Origin: Sphingomonadaceae bacterium PASS1
Lineage (GTDB): Bacteria > Pseudomonadota > Alphaproteobacteria > Sphingomonadales > Sphingomonadaceae
Assembly (NCBI GenBank): GCA_002255985.1
Contig: NKIR01000005.1
Coordinates: 62,001 to 126,000 of the forward strand
Length of the DNA stretch: 64,000 nucleotides
Reading direction: 5' to 3'
Below, one piece after another: positions 19,676-28,599 of the stretch; positions within the stretch are counted from its first letter, which is position 1; each line of letters starts with the position of its first letter. The translations under genes were made by a program, and so were the position numbers. The notes beneath the pieces are model-generated. The model had not been told where the DNA came from, searched no databases, and saw only the letters and a list, made by a program, of their open reading frames with translations.

Positions 19676-21166
19676 TTAGCCTAGGTCGAAAGTCACCCCT
19701 TGCGCAAGCGGCAGTTCATTCGAGTAGTTAATCGTGTTCGTCGCACGGCGCATATAGGCTTTCCATGCGTCGGAACCGGATTCGCGACCACCGCCCGTTT
19801 CCTTTTCGCCGCCAAAGGCCCCGCCGATTTCAGCGCCGGATGTGCCGATATTGACATTGGCGATGCCGCAGTCGCTACCTTCTGCCGACAGGAACCGCTC
19901 GCACTCGCGGACGTCGGTCGAGAATATCGAGGACGAAAGCCCCGCGCCGACACTGTTTTGAAGTGCGATGGCGTGCGCCAAATCGTGATAGCGGAAGATG
20001 TAGAGTATCGGCGCGAAGGTTTCGCGCAATGCCGGGCCGTTGTGCGCAGGCATCTCGACAAGCGCAGGCCGAACATAGATACCCTCCATGTCCATCCGCG
20101 CACCGCCCGTGATATTTGCGCCAAGCGCACGTGCTTCATTGAGGGCGACTTGCATGCCGTCATATGCCGCTTCGTCAATAAGCGGTCCAGCAAGGTTGCC
20201 GCTGTCTAGCGGATCGCCAACCGCCATGGATGTGCTGGCGGCCTTCAATGCCTCCACAAAATTGTCATAGATCGCATCATATAAAAAGACGCGCCGCAGG
20301 CTTGTGCAACGTTGCCCGCTTGTGCCGAACGCGGAGAACAAGACACCGCGCAACGCCAATGCAAGGTCGGCCTTGTCGCTGATGATCGCGGCGTTATTGC
20401 CGCCAAGTTCTAATATCGTCTTGGCAAAGCGCGCGGCCGCAACCTGTCCGACCTTGCGGCCCATTTGCGTGCTGCCGGTGGCAGAGATGAGCGCGATGCG
20501 CGGGTCCGCGACCAACGCGGCGCCAACGTCGCGTCCGCCGTGCACCACTTGTGATACATGCGCCGGAGTATCGCCAAATGCGGTCACCGCGCGTTCAAAA
20601 ATGGCTTGTACGGCCACTGCAGTCAGCGGGGTTTTCTCCGATGGTTTCCAGATGACGCTATTACCGCAGACAAGTGCCAACGCGGCATTCCACGCCCAAA
20701 CGGCGACCGGGAAATTGAACGCAGAGATGACGAGCACCGGCCCCAAGGGATGCCATTGTTCCATCATTCGGTGGCCGGGCCGTTCGCTGGCGATGGTAAG
20801 ACCATGAAGCTGACGCGATAAGCCGACGGCGAAGTCGCAAATGTCGATCATCTCCTGCACTTCGCCCATGCCTTCGGACAGTGGCTTCCCACATTCGATG
20901 GTGACAAGGCGCGCCAGCTTTTCTTTATCTTCACGTAAGGCATTGCCGAACAAACGGACGAGCTCTCCGCGACGCGGCGCGGGGACGGTGCGCCAACTGT
21001 GAAACGCATCGTTGGCATTTACGCACGCCACATCGATATCCGAGGCAGAGGCGGTTGGTACCGACCCGATATTGCTGCCATCGACCGGCGAGTATGACGC
21101 CATATCCCCCGAAATTTGGGTTCCGAGGTTTTTCAGAATCGTCTCTACATCTGCTGCCAGCTTCAC
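19676..21166 (-). CDS. Aldehyde dehydrogenase, ALDH7/AmaB-like (alpha-aminoadipic semialdehyde dehydrogenase)
   Basis: LELGGNNAAI, GQRCTSLRR catalytic Cys, EIGGAFGGEKETGGGRESGSDAWKAYMRRATNTINYS C-terminus typical of ALDH7. Confidence 0.82.
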   Translation of the reverse strand: MKLAADVETILKNLGTQISGDMASYSPVDGSNIGSVPTASASDIDVACVNANDAFHSWRTVPAPRRGELVRLFGNALREDKEKLARLVTIECGKPLSEGMGEVQEMIDICDFAVGLSRQLHGLTIASERPGHRMMEQWHPLGPVLVISAFNFPVAVWAWNAALALVCGNSVIWKPSEKTPLTAVAVQAIFERAVTAFGDTPAHVSQVVHGGRDVGAALVADPRIALISATGSTQMGRKVGQVAAARFAKTILELGGNNAAIISDKADLALALRGVLFSAFGTSGQRCTSLRRVFLYDAIYDNFVEALKAASTSMAVGDPLDSGNLAGPLIDEAAYDGMQVALNEARALGANITGGARMDMEGIYVRPALVEMPAHNGPALRETFAPILYIFRYHDLAHAIALQNSVGAGLSSSIFSTDVRECERFLSAEGSDCGIANVNIGTSGAEIGGAFGGEKETGGGRESGSDAWKAYMRRATNTINYSNELPLAQGVTFDLG

Positions 21167-21273
21167 CGCTATCTCCTATTTGATTGCTGCCGAATAGACC
21201 GGTTAGAGACATTTTGCCAGCTTGCCCGCAGCACACAAAAAGTTTAGCGACCACGCAACATTGGAGAATCCTT

Positions 21274-22458
21274 ATGGCCGAATTGGCAGCATTTGATTGG
21301 TCCGACCCTTTCCGTCTGGATGCGCAGCTTACCGAAGATGAACGCATGATCCGCGATACGGCACATGCCTTTGCGCAAAGCGAATTGCAGCCGCGCGTGA
21401 TTGAGGCGTACCGGACCGAATGTGATGCGCCCGAATTGTTTCCGCTTATGGGCCAAACGGGTTTGCTGGGCGCAACGATTCCGGAAGAATATGGCGGCGC
21501 TGGCGCGTCTTATGTCGCCTATGGCTTGATTGCGCGAGAGATTGAGCGCGTCGATTCGGGCTATCGTTCGATGGCGTCGGTTCAATCGTCGCTCGTGATG
21601 CATCCGATCTATGCATATGGTTCCGAAGAACAGCGCCGCAAATATCTGCCCGGACTTGCGGCAGGAACGCTGATTGGTTGCTTTGGATTGACCGAGCCGG
21701 ACGCAGGGTCCGATCCTGCGGGCATGCGCACCTTTGCCAAAAAAATTGATGGCGGATATGTCATCAACGGTTCGAAAACGTGGATTTCAAATGCACCCTT
21801 TGCAGACGTCTTCGTCGTCTGGGCAAAATCAGAAGCGCATGGCGGCGGCATTCGTGGCTTTGTGCTGGAAAAGGGCATGAAAGGCCTGTCCGCACCGAAA
21901 ATTCAAGGCAAGCTGTCGCTGCGCGCATCAACCACTGGCATGATCATGATGGACAATGTCGAGGTTGGTGAGGACGCGCTTTTGCCGGACGTGCAAGGCC
22001 TGAAGGGTCCGTTCGGATGCCTCAACCGTGCCCGCTACGGCATCAGCTGGGGCGCATTGGGGGCAGCGGAATTCTGCATGCATGCCGCGCGCCAATATGG
22101 CCTTGATCGCCATCAATTTGGCAAGCCGCTCGCCGCCAATCAGCTCTATCAAAAGAAACTGGCCGATATGATGACCGACATCGCGCTTGGGCTTCAGGCA
22201 TCGTTGCGCGTCGGACGGCTTATGGACGAAGGCCAGCTGGCGCCCGACATGATTTCTATCGTGAAGCGTAACAATGTCGGCAAGGCGCTCGATATCGCCC
22301 GCGCCGCGCGCGATATGCATGGCGGCAACGGTATCAGCGAGGAATATCAAGTAATGCGCCACATGGCGAACCTCGAAACGGTCAACACCTACGAAGGTGC
22401 ACACGATGTCCACGCGTTGATTCTGGGGCGCGCCATCACGGGTATCGCTGCGTTCTGA
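21274..22458 (+). CDS. gcdH: Acyl-CoA dehydrogenase, glutaryl-CoA dehydrogenase-like
   Basis: [82 protein letters not shown]. Confidence 0.85.
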   Translation: MAELAAFDWSDPFRLDAQLTEDERMIRDTAHAFAQSELQPRVIEAYRTECDAPELFPLMGQTGLLGATIPEEYGGAGASYVAYGLIAREIERVDSGYRSMASVQSSLVMHPIYAYGSEEQRRKYLPGLAAGTLIGCFGLTEPDAGSDPAGMRTFAKKIDGGYVINGSKTWISNAPFADVFVVWAKSEAHGGGIRGFVLEKGMKGLSAPKIQGKLSLRASTTGMIMMDNVEVGEDALLPDVQGLKGPFGCLNRARYGISWGALGAAEFCMHAARQYGLDRHQFGKPLAANQLYQKKLADMMTDIALGLQASLRVGRLMDEGQLAPDMISIVKRNNVGKALDIARAARDMHGGNGISEEYQVMRHMANLETVNTYEGAHDVHALILGRAITGIAAF

Positions 22459-22459
22459 T

Positions 22460-22495
22460 AAAAAAATGGGCCGCCAAGCTGTACAGCGGCGGCCC
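22460..22495. terminator. Rho-independent-type hairpin with A/T tract
   Basis: GGGCCGCC...GGCGGCCC stem with a run of A on the 5' side (T-run when read on the minus strand, i.e. after the 22608-23024 gene). Confidence 0.7.
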
Positions 22496-22607
22496 AGTTA
22501 TGGCTTTGCAGCCAACTAGGGAGGAAAGCGTATCTCCTAAAAGACACGCATCCTTTTAACCTGAGGTTGGTAAATATTTTACAAACGCCGGGATGAAGGC
22601 GATTGGC

Positions 22608-23024
22608 CTAGCAAGGGCCGATCTTTCGGCCTTCGACCGAAAACGAAAACGGCGCATTATTGTGAATGCCCTGCGACTGAATGTGGATGATCCGGTTGGA
22701 TTCCTTACGAATAGTCGTCAGGCCTTGCCCTTGACCTTTGCAAGTATAGCTGACCGTCACCGAATTCGCAGTAGAACGGATAACGTACAGTTCACAGGCT
22801 GCGCCCGCATGCTGGATTTGGGTTAACAGCTCTGGATTACCAAGACATATCTTTGTCAATGGTGCCTCGGCCCCAACTGCCCGCAAGTTCCACTGCCCGC
22901 GTTCCAGCGTATTCAATAACGACAAGTCATTTGTTGGCGCAAACGCAAATGCGGCTGAGGTCAGCGACAGTAAAGTGGCACCAACGAGGCCATATTGGGA
23001 GCGTTTTAATGTCATAAGCTTCAA
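22608..23024 (-). CDS. Hypothetical exported protein (DUF3617-like layout)
   Basis: Signal peptide (LVGATLLSLTSAAFAFA), four Cys in the mature part, conserved-looking ORF between terminator and promoter region. Confidence 0.6.
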   Translation of the reverse strand: MKLMTLKRSQYGLVGATLLSLTSAAFAFAPTNDLSLLNTLERGQWNLRAVGAEAPLTKICLGNPELLTQIQHAGAACELYVIRSTANSVTVSYTCKGQGQGLTTIRKESNRIIHIQSQGIHNNAPFSFSVEGRKIGPC

Positions 23025-23151
23025 TCCATAAACCGGCCATGTTCGTTGAAGCGACCTGTTTATTGCCGAGTTATACCACGATATTTTACGTTTTGCATGA
23101 TAGAATGTGGTATATGAACGATGAATGACCCGTTCGGCCCAATCGTTTCGA

Positions 23152-24072
23152 TCAGTTATTGAAGCTCGCCAAACTCACCGGAAAGCGGCGCGAGCAAAAT
23201 TCGCAATCAACAACGATATCACCGGCATCATCCGCCATGTCAGCACGGTCTTCTGCCGGAAATTTTGAGATGACGTCCCGGATATGCACGGGGTCGCAGC
23301 GACAGCCCTTCGACAGTGGGTCGCCTTGCTCAATACGCACTTCCTGTTCCTCGTGGAACAAGCGCCAGACAATTTCTTCGAGTGGCAATGATGGATCGGC
23401 AAGTTCGGCGCGGGCGATAGTAGAGGCAATGATTTCGACATGCTCCCATTCTGGATGGTCAAGCCGGACATGCAACCGTTCGCGGCCTTCTTCGCCTTCA
23501 GGAAGATGCTGGACGAGCAGCCCGCCCGCTACACAGCGGCCGTTCACATGGTCGACTGCCACGCGAATGAGCGTCGGTATTTGTTCGGACTGCACGAAAT
23601 AGTTCGCGGCGGCATCCGCCAGCGTATCGCCCTCAAGCGGCACGATACCTTGATACCGGCCACCGCCCTCAATAGGCGGCTTCATCCGGTCGAACGTGAT
23701 GGCAAGATAGCCTTTGCCGAAGATACCAAATAATGTGGAATCGTCAGGTAGCGCAGCGACGGTCGCTGGATCGAACTGCGCATATCCGCGCAATGCGCCG
23801 TCCTTATAATCGCATGCCATCAAACGAATGGCACCCTTTTCGGTTTGCGTCTGTAATGTCAGCTGGCTGCCTTTTTCCTTCAGCGAGGCGCCCAGCAATG
23901 CCGTGAGGACCAGCGCCTCTGCGAGTGTTTTCTCGATGAGCGGCGGATAAGCATGCGCAGCCAATATTTCAGCCAACACCTCGTCAAGCCGCACCAAGCG
24001 TCCGCGCGCGTCACGGGTCGGAATGGAAAAGCGCAAAGGCTGATTACAAAAAGTTTCCGACTGCCCAGCCAT
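23152..24072 (-). CDS. hslO: Hsp33 redox-regulated molecular chaperone
   Basis: C-terminal CRCDPVHIRDVI...CEFCSRRF zinc motif; start overlaps argF stop. Confidence 0.9.
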   Translation of the reverse strand: MAGQSETFCNQPLRFSIPTRDARGRLVRLDEVLAEILAAHAYPPLIEKTLAEALVLTALLGASLKEKGSQLTLQTQTEKGAIRLMACDYKDGALRGYAQFDPATVAALPDDSTLFGIFGKGYLAITFDRMKPPIEGGGRYQGIVPLEGDTLADAAANYFVQSEQIPTLIRVAVDHVNGRCVAGGLLVQHLPEGEEGRERLHVRLDHPEWEHVEIIASTIARAELADPSLPLEEIVWRLFHEEQEVRIEQGDPLSKGCRCDPVHIRDVISKFPAEDRADMADDAGDIVVDCEFCSRRFPVSLASFNN

Positions 24073-24998
24073 TAAATTTGGCCAAAACACCAGCGTAAGA
24101 TAGACTTTTGCGCGTGGAGCCGGTTTTCGGCTTCGTCCCAAATGACCGACTGCGGTCCATCAATCACGGCGTCGGTGACTTCCTCGCCGCGGTGCGCAGG
24201 CAGACAGTGCAAAAATTTGGCATCGCCATTCGCCATAGCCATAAGCTGCTCGTTTACCTGATAAGGCATCATCGCGGCTATTTTGTTGTGGGCGTGCTCT
24301 TGTCCCATCGACACCCAGGTATCCGTGACAATCACGTCTGCGCCGCTTACCGCTTCGGCAGCGTCGCGCGTGAGCGTAACTTTCGCACCCGCCGCGCGCG
24401 CGCGCTCGATGAAGCTATCGTCGCTTTCATAACCCTGTGGCACCGCAATCCGCACGTTGAACTTGAACAACCCCGCAGCCTCAACGACGGAATTGAGCAC
24501 ATTGTTACCATCGCCAAGCCACGCAAGCTCAAGCCCGGGCAACGCCTTGCCATGCTCGGTTATCGTCAACAGGTCAGCCACAATCTGGCAGGGGTGCGAC
24601 AAATCGGTGAGTCCGTTTATCACCGGCACACTGGCGTAGTGCGCGAGCTCTTCCACTTTTGCATGATCATCGGTCCGGATCATGATGGCATCGACATAGC
24701 GCGACAAAACGCGCGCGGTATCGGCAATCGATTCCCCGCGGCCAAGCTGCATTTGTCCAGACGCCATAAAAATGCTGTCGCCGCCCAGTTGCTTCATCGC
24801 CATTTCAAATGACGTTCGCGTACGTGTCGAATTTTTTTCGAACACCATCGCGAGCGTATGCCCGGCTAATGGCGCATCCGCATCTGCCTTGCCCTTCGGC
24901 CAGCCTTGTCGTGCGGCTTTGCGGTCAATGGCGTCGTTGAGCATGGCAGCAATCGCATCGCCGCCAGCGTCCGCCAGATTGAGGAAATGACGGGTCAT
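24072..24998 (-). CDS. argF: Ornithine carbamoyltransferase
   Basis: [11 protein letters not shown] (STRTR) carbamoyl-phosphate motif, [22 protein letters not shown]. Confidence 0.96.
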   Translation of the reverse strand: MTRHFLNLADAGGDAIAAMLNDAIDRKAARQGWPKGKADADAPLAGHTLAMVFEKNSTRTRTSFEMAMKQLGGDSIFMASGQMQLGRGESIADTARVLSRYVDAIMIRTDDHAKVEELAHYASVPVINGLTDLSHPCQIVADLLTITEHGKALPGLELAWLGDGNNVLNSVVEAAGLFKFNVRIAVPQGYESDDSFIERARAAGAKVTLTRDAAEAVSGADVIVTDTWVSMGQEHAHNKIAAMMPYQVNEQLMAMANGDAKFLHCLPAHRGEEVTDAVIDGPQSVIWDEAENRLHAQKSILRWCFGQI

Positions 24999-26182
24999 GC
25001 CGCCTGCGGCATTTGATAACTTGCGGCACCAGCCGAAAGCTTTTCCATGAAAATCTGGATTTCGGTATCGGTAATGTTCAACGGCGGCAGCACACGGAAG
25101 GTGTTATCACCAGCGGCAACCAACAACAGCCCGTGATTGTCACGCAAATGCGCGACGAACGCCCGCGTTTCATGCGTCATCATAACGCCCAGCATCAAGC
25201 CCTTGCCACGCACACCAGAAAACAGATCAGGATAGTTGCCAATGAACTGTTCAAGTGAGGTACGCAATTTGTCGCCCGTCGCGCGCACATTTTCGAGGAA
25301 TTCGTCATTCGCCACGACATCCCAAACCGCTTGGCATGCCGCCATAGCAAATGGGTTGCCGCCATAGGTCGAACCATGAGTCCCGACGACCATGCCGCGG
25401 GCTGCCTCTTCGGTAGCCAAGCACGCACCCACAGGGAAACCGCCGCCCAAGCCCTTTGCCGTCGCCATAATGTCTGGTGTGATGCCATATTGTTCATAGG
25501 CATATAACGTCCCCGAACGCGCAACACCGCACTGGACTTCGTCGAGGATGAGCATGATGCCATGTTCGTCGGCCAGAGCGCGCAGGCCCTTCATAAAGGC
25601 GTCAGACGCAGGGCGAACGCCGCCCTCCCCTTGAATTGGTTCCACCAGGAAAGCTGCGGTCTTGGGTCCTAATGCAGCCTTGGCGCCTTCAAGATCATCG
25701 AAGTCGACATATTTGAAACCTTCAAGCAGAGGCAGAAAGCCCTTGTGCATCTTTTCCTGATTACTGGCAGAAATCGTCGCCATCGTGCGGCCATGAAAAG
25801 CATTTTTGAAAGTGATGATTTCAAAGCGGTCGCTGCCTTGGCTCTGGTGGTACGCGCGTGCAGTCTTGATCGCGCACTCGACTGCTTCTGCGCCCGAGTT
25901 TGTGAAAAACACGGTGTCCGCAAAAGTGGTATCGACCAGCCGCTGGGCAAATGCCTCACCCTGTGGGCTGCCATACAGGTTTGATACATGGATCAGCGTC
26001 GCCGCCTGATCCTGAATGGCTTTGGTCAAATGCGGGTGGCCGTGCCCAAGCAAGTTCACAGCGATGCCCGCTGCGAAATCGAGCGCGCGGCTGCCGTCTT
26101 CGGAAATCAACCAAGCGCCCTCGCCGCGCACCGGTCGGAAACCGCAACGCGGATAGACAGGCATCAAAGGCGTTATCGACAT
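24995..26182 (-). CDS. argD: Acetylornithine/succinyldiaminopimelate aminotransferase
   Basis: [53 protein letters not shown]; next to argF. Confidence 0.95.
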   Translation of the reverse strand: MSITPLMPVYPRCGFRPVRGEGAWLISEDGSRALDFAAGIAVNLLGHGHPHLTKAIQDQAATLIHVSNLYGSPQGEAFAQRLVDTTFADTVFFTNSGAEAVECAIKTARAYHQSQGSDRFEIITFKNAFHGRTMATISASNQEKMHKGFLPLLEGFKYVDFDDLEGAKAALGPKTAAFLVEPIQGEGGVRPASDAFMKGLRALADEHGIMLILDEVQCGVARSGTLYAYEQYGITPDIMATAKGLGGGFPVGACLATEEAARGMVVGTHGSTYGGNPFAMAACQAVWDVVANDEFLENVRATGDKLRTSLEQFIGNYPDLFSGVRGKGLMLGVMMTHETRAFVAHLRDNHGLLLVAAGDNTFRVLPPLNITDTEIQIFMEKLSAGAASYQMPQAA

Positions 26183-26227
26183 GGTATATTTCCTTCCAAC
26201 CAAATGCTTGGCATATTCCAAAAGCCA

Positions 26228-26252
26228 AAAAGCGGCCCCGCGGGACCGCTTG
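26228..26252 (-). terminator. GC-rich hairpin plus T-run in the argD leader (terminator or attenuator)
   Basis: Minus strand AAGCGGTCCCGCGGGGCCGCTTTTT; lies 45-70 nt upstream of the argD ATG. Confidence 0.6.
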
Positions 26253-26358
26253 TTTTTGCCCAGCCGCTATAAGCTTGCAAATATGGCAAATCAACCCGTG
26301 CGACGGCTGGCGTGCCACCCTTGCTATTGACGTATTGGAGCATCCGCGCCTGCAGCGG

Positions 26359-26475
26359 TTATAGCCCTTTGTCGCGTTTCGCCGCGGCGATCAGTCGTTT
26401 AAGGTAACCGAACAACAGCAGGTGAAAAGCCAGCAATAGCAAAACGACAATAAAGATAATTTTGCCAGCACTCAT
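26359..26475 (-). CDS. Small single-TM protein candidate (38 aa)
   Basis: Own translation: MSAGKIIFIVVLLLLAFHLLLFGYLKRLIAAAKRDKGL; hydrophobic helix then positively charged tail; about 40 nt downstream of the AOX stop. Confidence 0.45.
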   Translation of the reverse strand: MSAGKIIFIVVLLLLAFHLLLFGYLKRLIAAAKRDKGL

Positions 26476-26517
26476 GGTCGCTTCAATAGCATCCGCCCGT
26501 GCCTCAACAAGCCTGAA

Positions 26518-27207
26518 CTATTGTATCAAACCGGCATTCAGGGAGACATGTGGCGGGCATGCCATAATTGCTTTATGATCGGCCTCACGCCCCGACAAAC
26601 TATTCGCCATATAGTGGTTGGTATCCCGATGATGCGCTTCATCGGCTCGTATGATGAGAATGACATCTCTCAGCCTCGAGCCTTCGGGCAAATTCCAGTA
26701 ACGCAAAGCAACGGGCGGCGCCGGCGGATTCGGATGCCTGCCTTCATCGATTTCGGTTAGATACAGCGTATAGCTCAACACCGCCTCCTCTTCGAAATAG
26801 CCGACCAAACGGTGTGCCGTTTTGCTCGACACCAGATAGAGGAAGAAGAAGAAAATGTAGAAGACCCATTGTACGGTCAGGATGACGAAACGTTCAAAGG
26901 CAGACGGCTGCGCGATTTCGATGAACGTCATCAAATGCATGCGTTCGTTCTCGGCCTCATCCATCAACGTACGGATCCAACCCCTGTCGTCCTGCATCAG
27001 CCGAAGGGCGCGCAGATGCGAAAGCGTTGCGCCAACCATGCCCGGCACACCCGCGACGGTCTCCAAAACGATGGCACGATTGCCGTAGCGCTTGGCAAAA
27101 AAGGTGTCCGCGCCCCACCGCAACGTCTTGGTAATGCGCAATGCAAACCGGTCGGAAAATCCCTGTGCTTTTTGATGCGTGGCTTCAATATCGCTGCAGT
27201 AAGACAT
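26518..27207 (-). CDS. aox: Alternative oxidase (cyanide-insensitive ubiquinol oxidase)
   Basis: All four diiron motifs: LETVAGVPGMV, NERMHLMTF, EEEAVLSYT, RADEAHHRDTNH. Start may alternatively be at 27246. Confidence 0.93.
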   Translation of the reverse strand: MSYCSDIEATHQKAQGFSDRFALRITKTLRWGADTFFAKRYGNRAIVLETVAGVPGMVGATLSHLRALRLMQDDRGWIRTLMDEAENERMHLMTFIEIAQPSAFERFVILTVQWVFYIFFFFLYLVSSKTAHRLVGYFEEEAVLSYTLYLTEIDEGRHPNPPAPPVALRYWNLPEGSRLRDVILIIRADEAHHRDTNHYMANSLSGREADHKAIMACPPHVSLNAGLIQ

Positions 27208-27374
27208 ATGCTCGTTCCAATGTTTGGTTGGAGCCTTAACGCGCATCAGACGACATCGGGCAATGCAATATCAGAATGCGATGAGTTTACATTTTTGCAA
27301 CTCAGGCCTTTTCAGCAACATAGCTCGTCACCGCCGCAACGGCCTGTCGCATTTTGCATAAATGGACTTACTTT

Positions 27375-27557
27375 CTAATCGCAGCCGCCGCCATCGCCCG
27401 CGCCGCAGTCTGCGGCGCTATCTGTGGCGGTCGTGCTGACGCCGCTATCGCTGTCTTCCCGTTTTCGAGGATTGGACGATTTGCTCGACACAACGCTGAA
27501 GAAACCCACGGCGAGACAAATCACGACCGCAACCGTCGCTAATACAAACGCTGACAT
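27375..27557 (-). CDS. Small membrane-anchored hypothetical protein with Gly/Cys-rich tail
   Basis: MSAFVLATVAVVICLAVGFFSVV TM helix, acidic linker, C-terminal DCGAGDGGGCD; stacked after the MipZ-like gene. Confidence 0.5.
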   Translation of the reverse strand: MSAFVLATVAVVICLAVGFFSVVSSKSSNPRKREDSDSGVSTTATDSAADCGAGDGGGCD

Positions 27558-27558
27558 A

Positions 27559-28530
27559 TCATGCTCCTTCTTCTGGACCGCCAATAACCCGGTTCAGTGC
27601 ATCGCTCGGCAGGTTAAGCGCGCGCAGCATCGCCCAAATTTCCTCGCGCGCTTGCGGCTGCAAGCGGCCCAATTGAGGTAGCGCCTCCAAATCAAACAGC
27701 GTCAGGCCCTGCGGAAACAGTTCGCGATAGGTTACCCGCTCCCGCAATCCAGGGACGAGACGGAAACCCGCAACGGGCGCAATTTTTTCCAATGCGTCGC
27801 GCACCTTGCGTTCGTTTTTGGTGCCGAGGCTACGCGACCGGTTTTGCATGACGACCCAGTCCAGAAGCTTTGGCCGTATTGCGAGGCCTGGCTCTTTCAA
27901 ATGTTCAACAAGCCGCGCGAAATTTCCCAGCGTTTTAAACTCACCGCTGCGTGGATCAATCCGACCAAGCATATCAAGGTCGATGAAGCTGTCATTCACT
28001 GGCGTGACAATCGTGTCCGCCATAAAAATTGCGCGCCGCGCGATGGGCGAATCATGCCCGCCGACGTCAATGACGATGAAGCTATGCCGGATACGCGCCA
28101 TGCGCAGTTTTTCCTCAAGCTCGCTCTCATTTTGTTGCGCGAGCATGATTTGCTCTGGGCCCGGCAGCTTCACGCCATATTCGGTGGCGCTTTCAATACG
28201 TGCCCAAAGCGCGCGGTGCAGCGTCAATTGCCGCAGATCGACATCCAGAGCCGCGACGCTCTCCCCGGCGTTACATAACGCGATGCAGGTATGGAAAGCA
28301 GAGGTGGACTTGCCCACCCCACCCTTCTCATTCGCAAAAACAATGATATGCCCCTTTGGGGCGGACACAGGGTATTTCAGCCAAGCCGGCTCCTGCGACC
28401 GTTCAAGCGAAGAGCCGAACGCGCTTGGTCCCGACGGAGCTACTGGTGCAGGCGGCCATGGTTGCGCAGGAGCTGTCTCCCGCGGAGGAGGAGGCAACTT
28501 TTGTCGTCTAAAGCGAGAAAACAATCCCAA
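27559..28530 (-). CDS. ParA-family ATPase, MipZ-like (division-plane positioning)
   Basis: VFANEKGGVGKSTSAFHTCIALCNAG deviant Walker A, VDLRQLTL, VTPVNDSFIDLDMLGRID. Confidence 0.88.
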   Translation of the reverse strand: MGLFSRFRRQKLPPPPRETAPAQPWPPAPVAPSGPSAFGSSLERSQEPAWLKYPVSAPKGHIIVFANEKGGVGKSTSAFHTCIALCNAGESVAALDVDLRQLTLHRALWARIESATEYGVKLPGPEQIMLAQQNESELEEKLRMARIRHSFIVIDVGGHDSPIARRAIFMADTIVTPVNDSFIDLDMLGRIDPRSGEFKTLGNFARLVEHLKEPGLAIRPKLLDWVVMQNRSRSLGTKNERKVRDALEKIAPVAGFRLVPGLRERVTYRELFPQGLTLFDLEALPQLGRLQPQAREEIWAMLRALNLPSDALNRVIGGPEEGA

Positions 28531-28599
28531 CTGGCCTAACCTCCGAGGCTATCAAAGATGCCGAATTGCCCGGCAGCTTTCAACGTGTTTCGCGCATTA

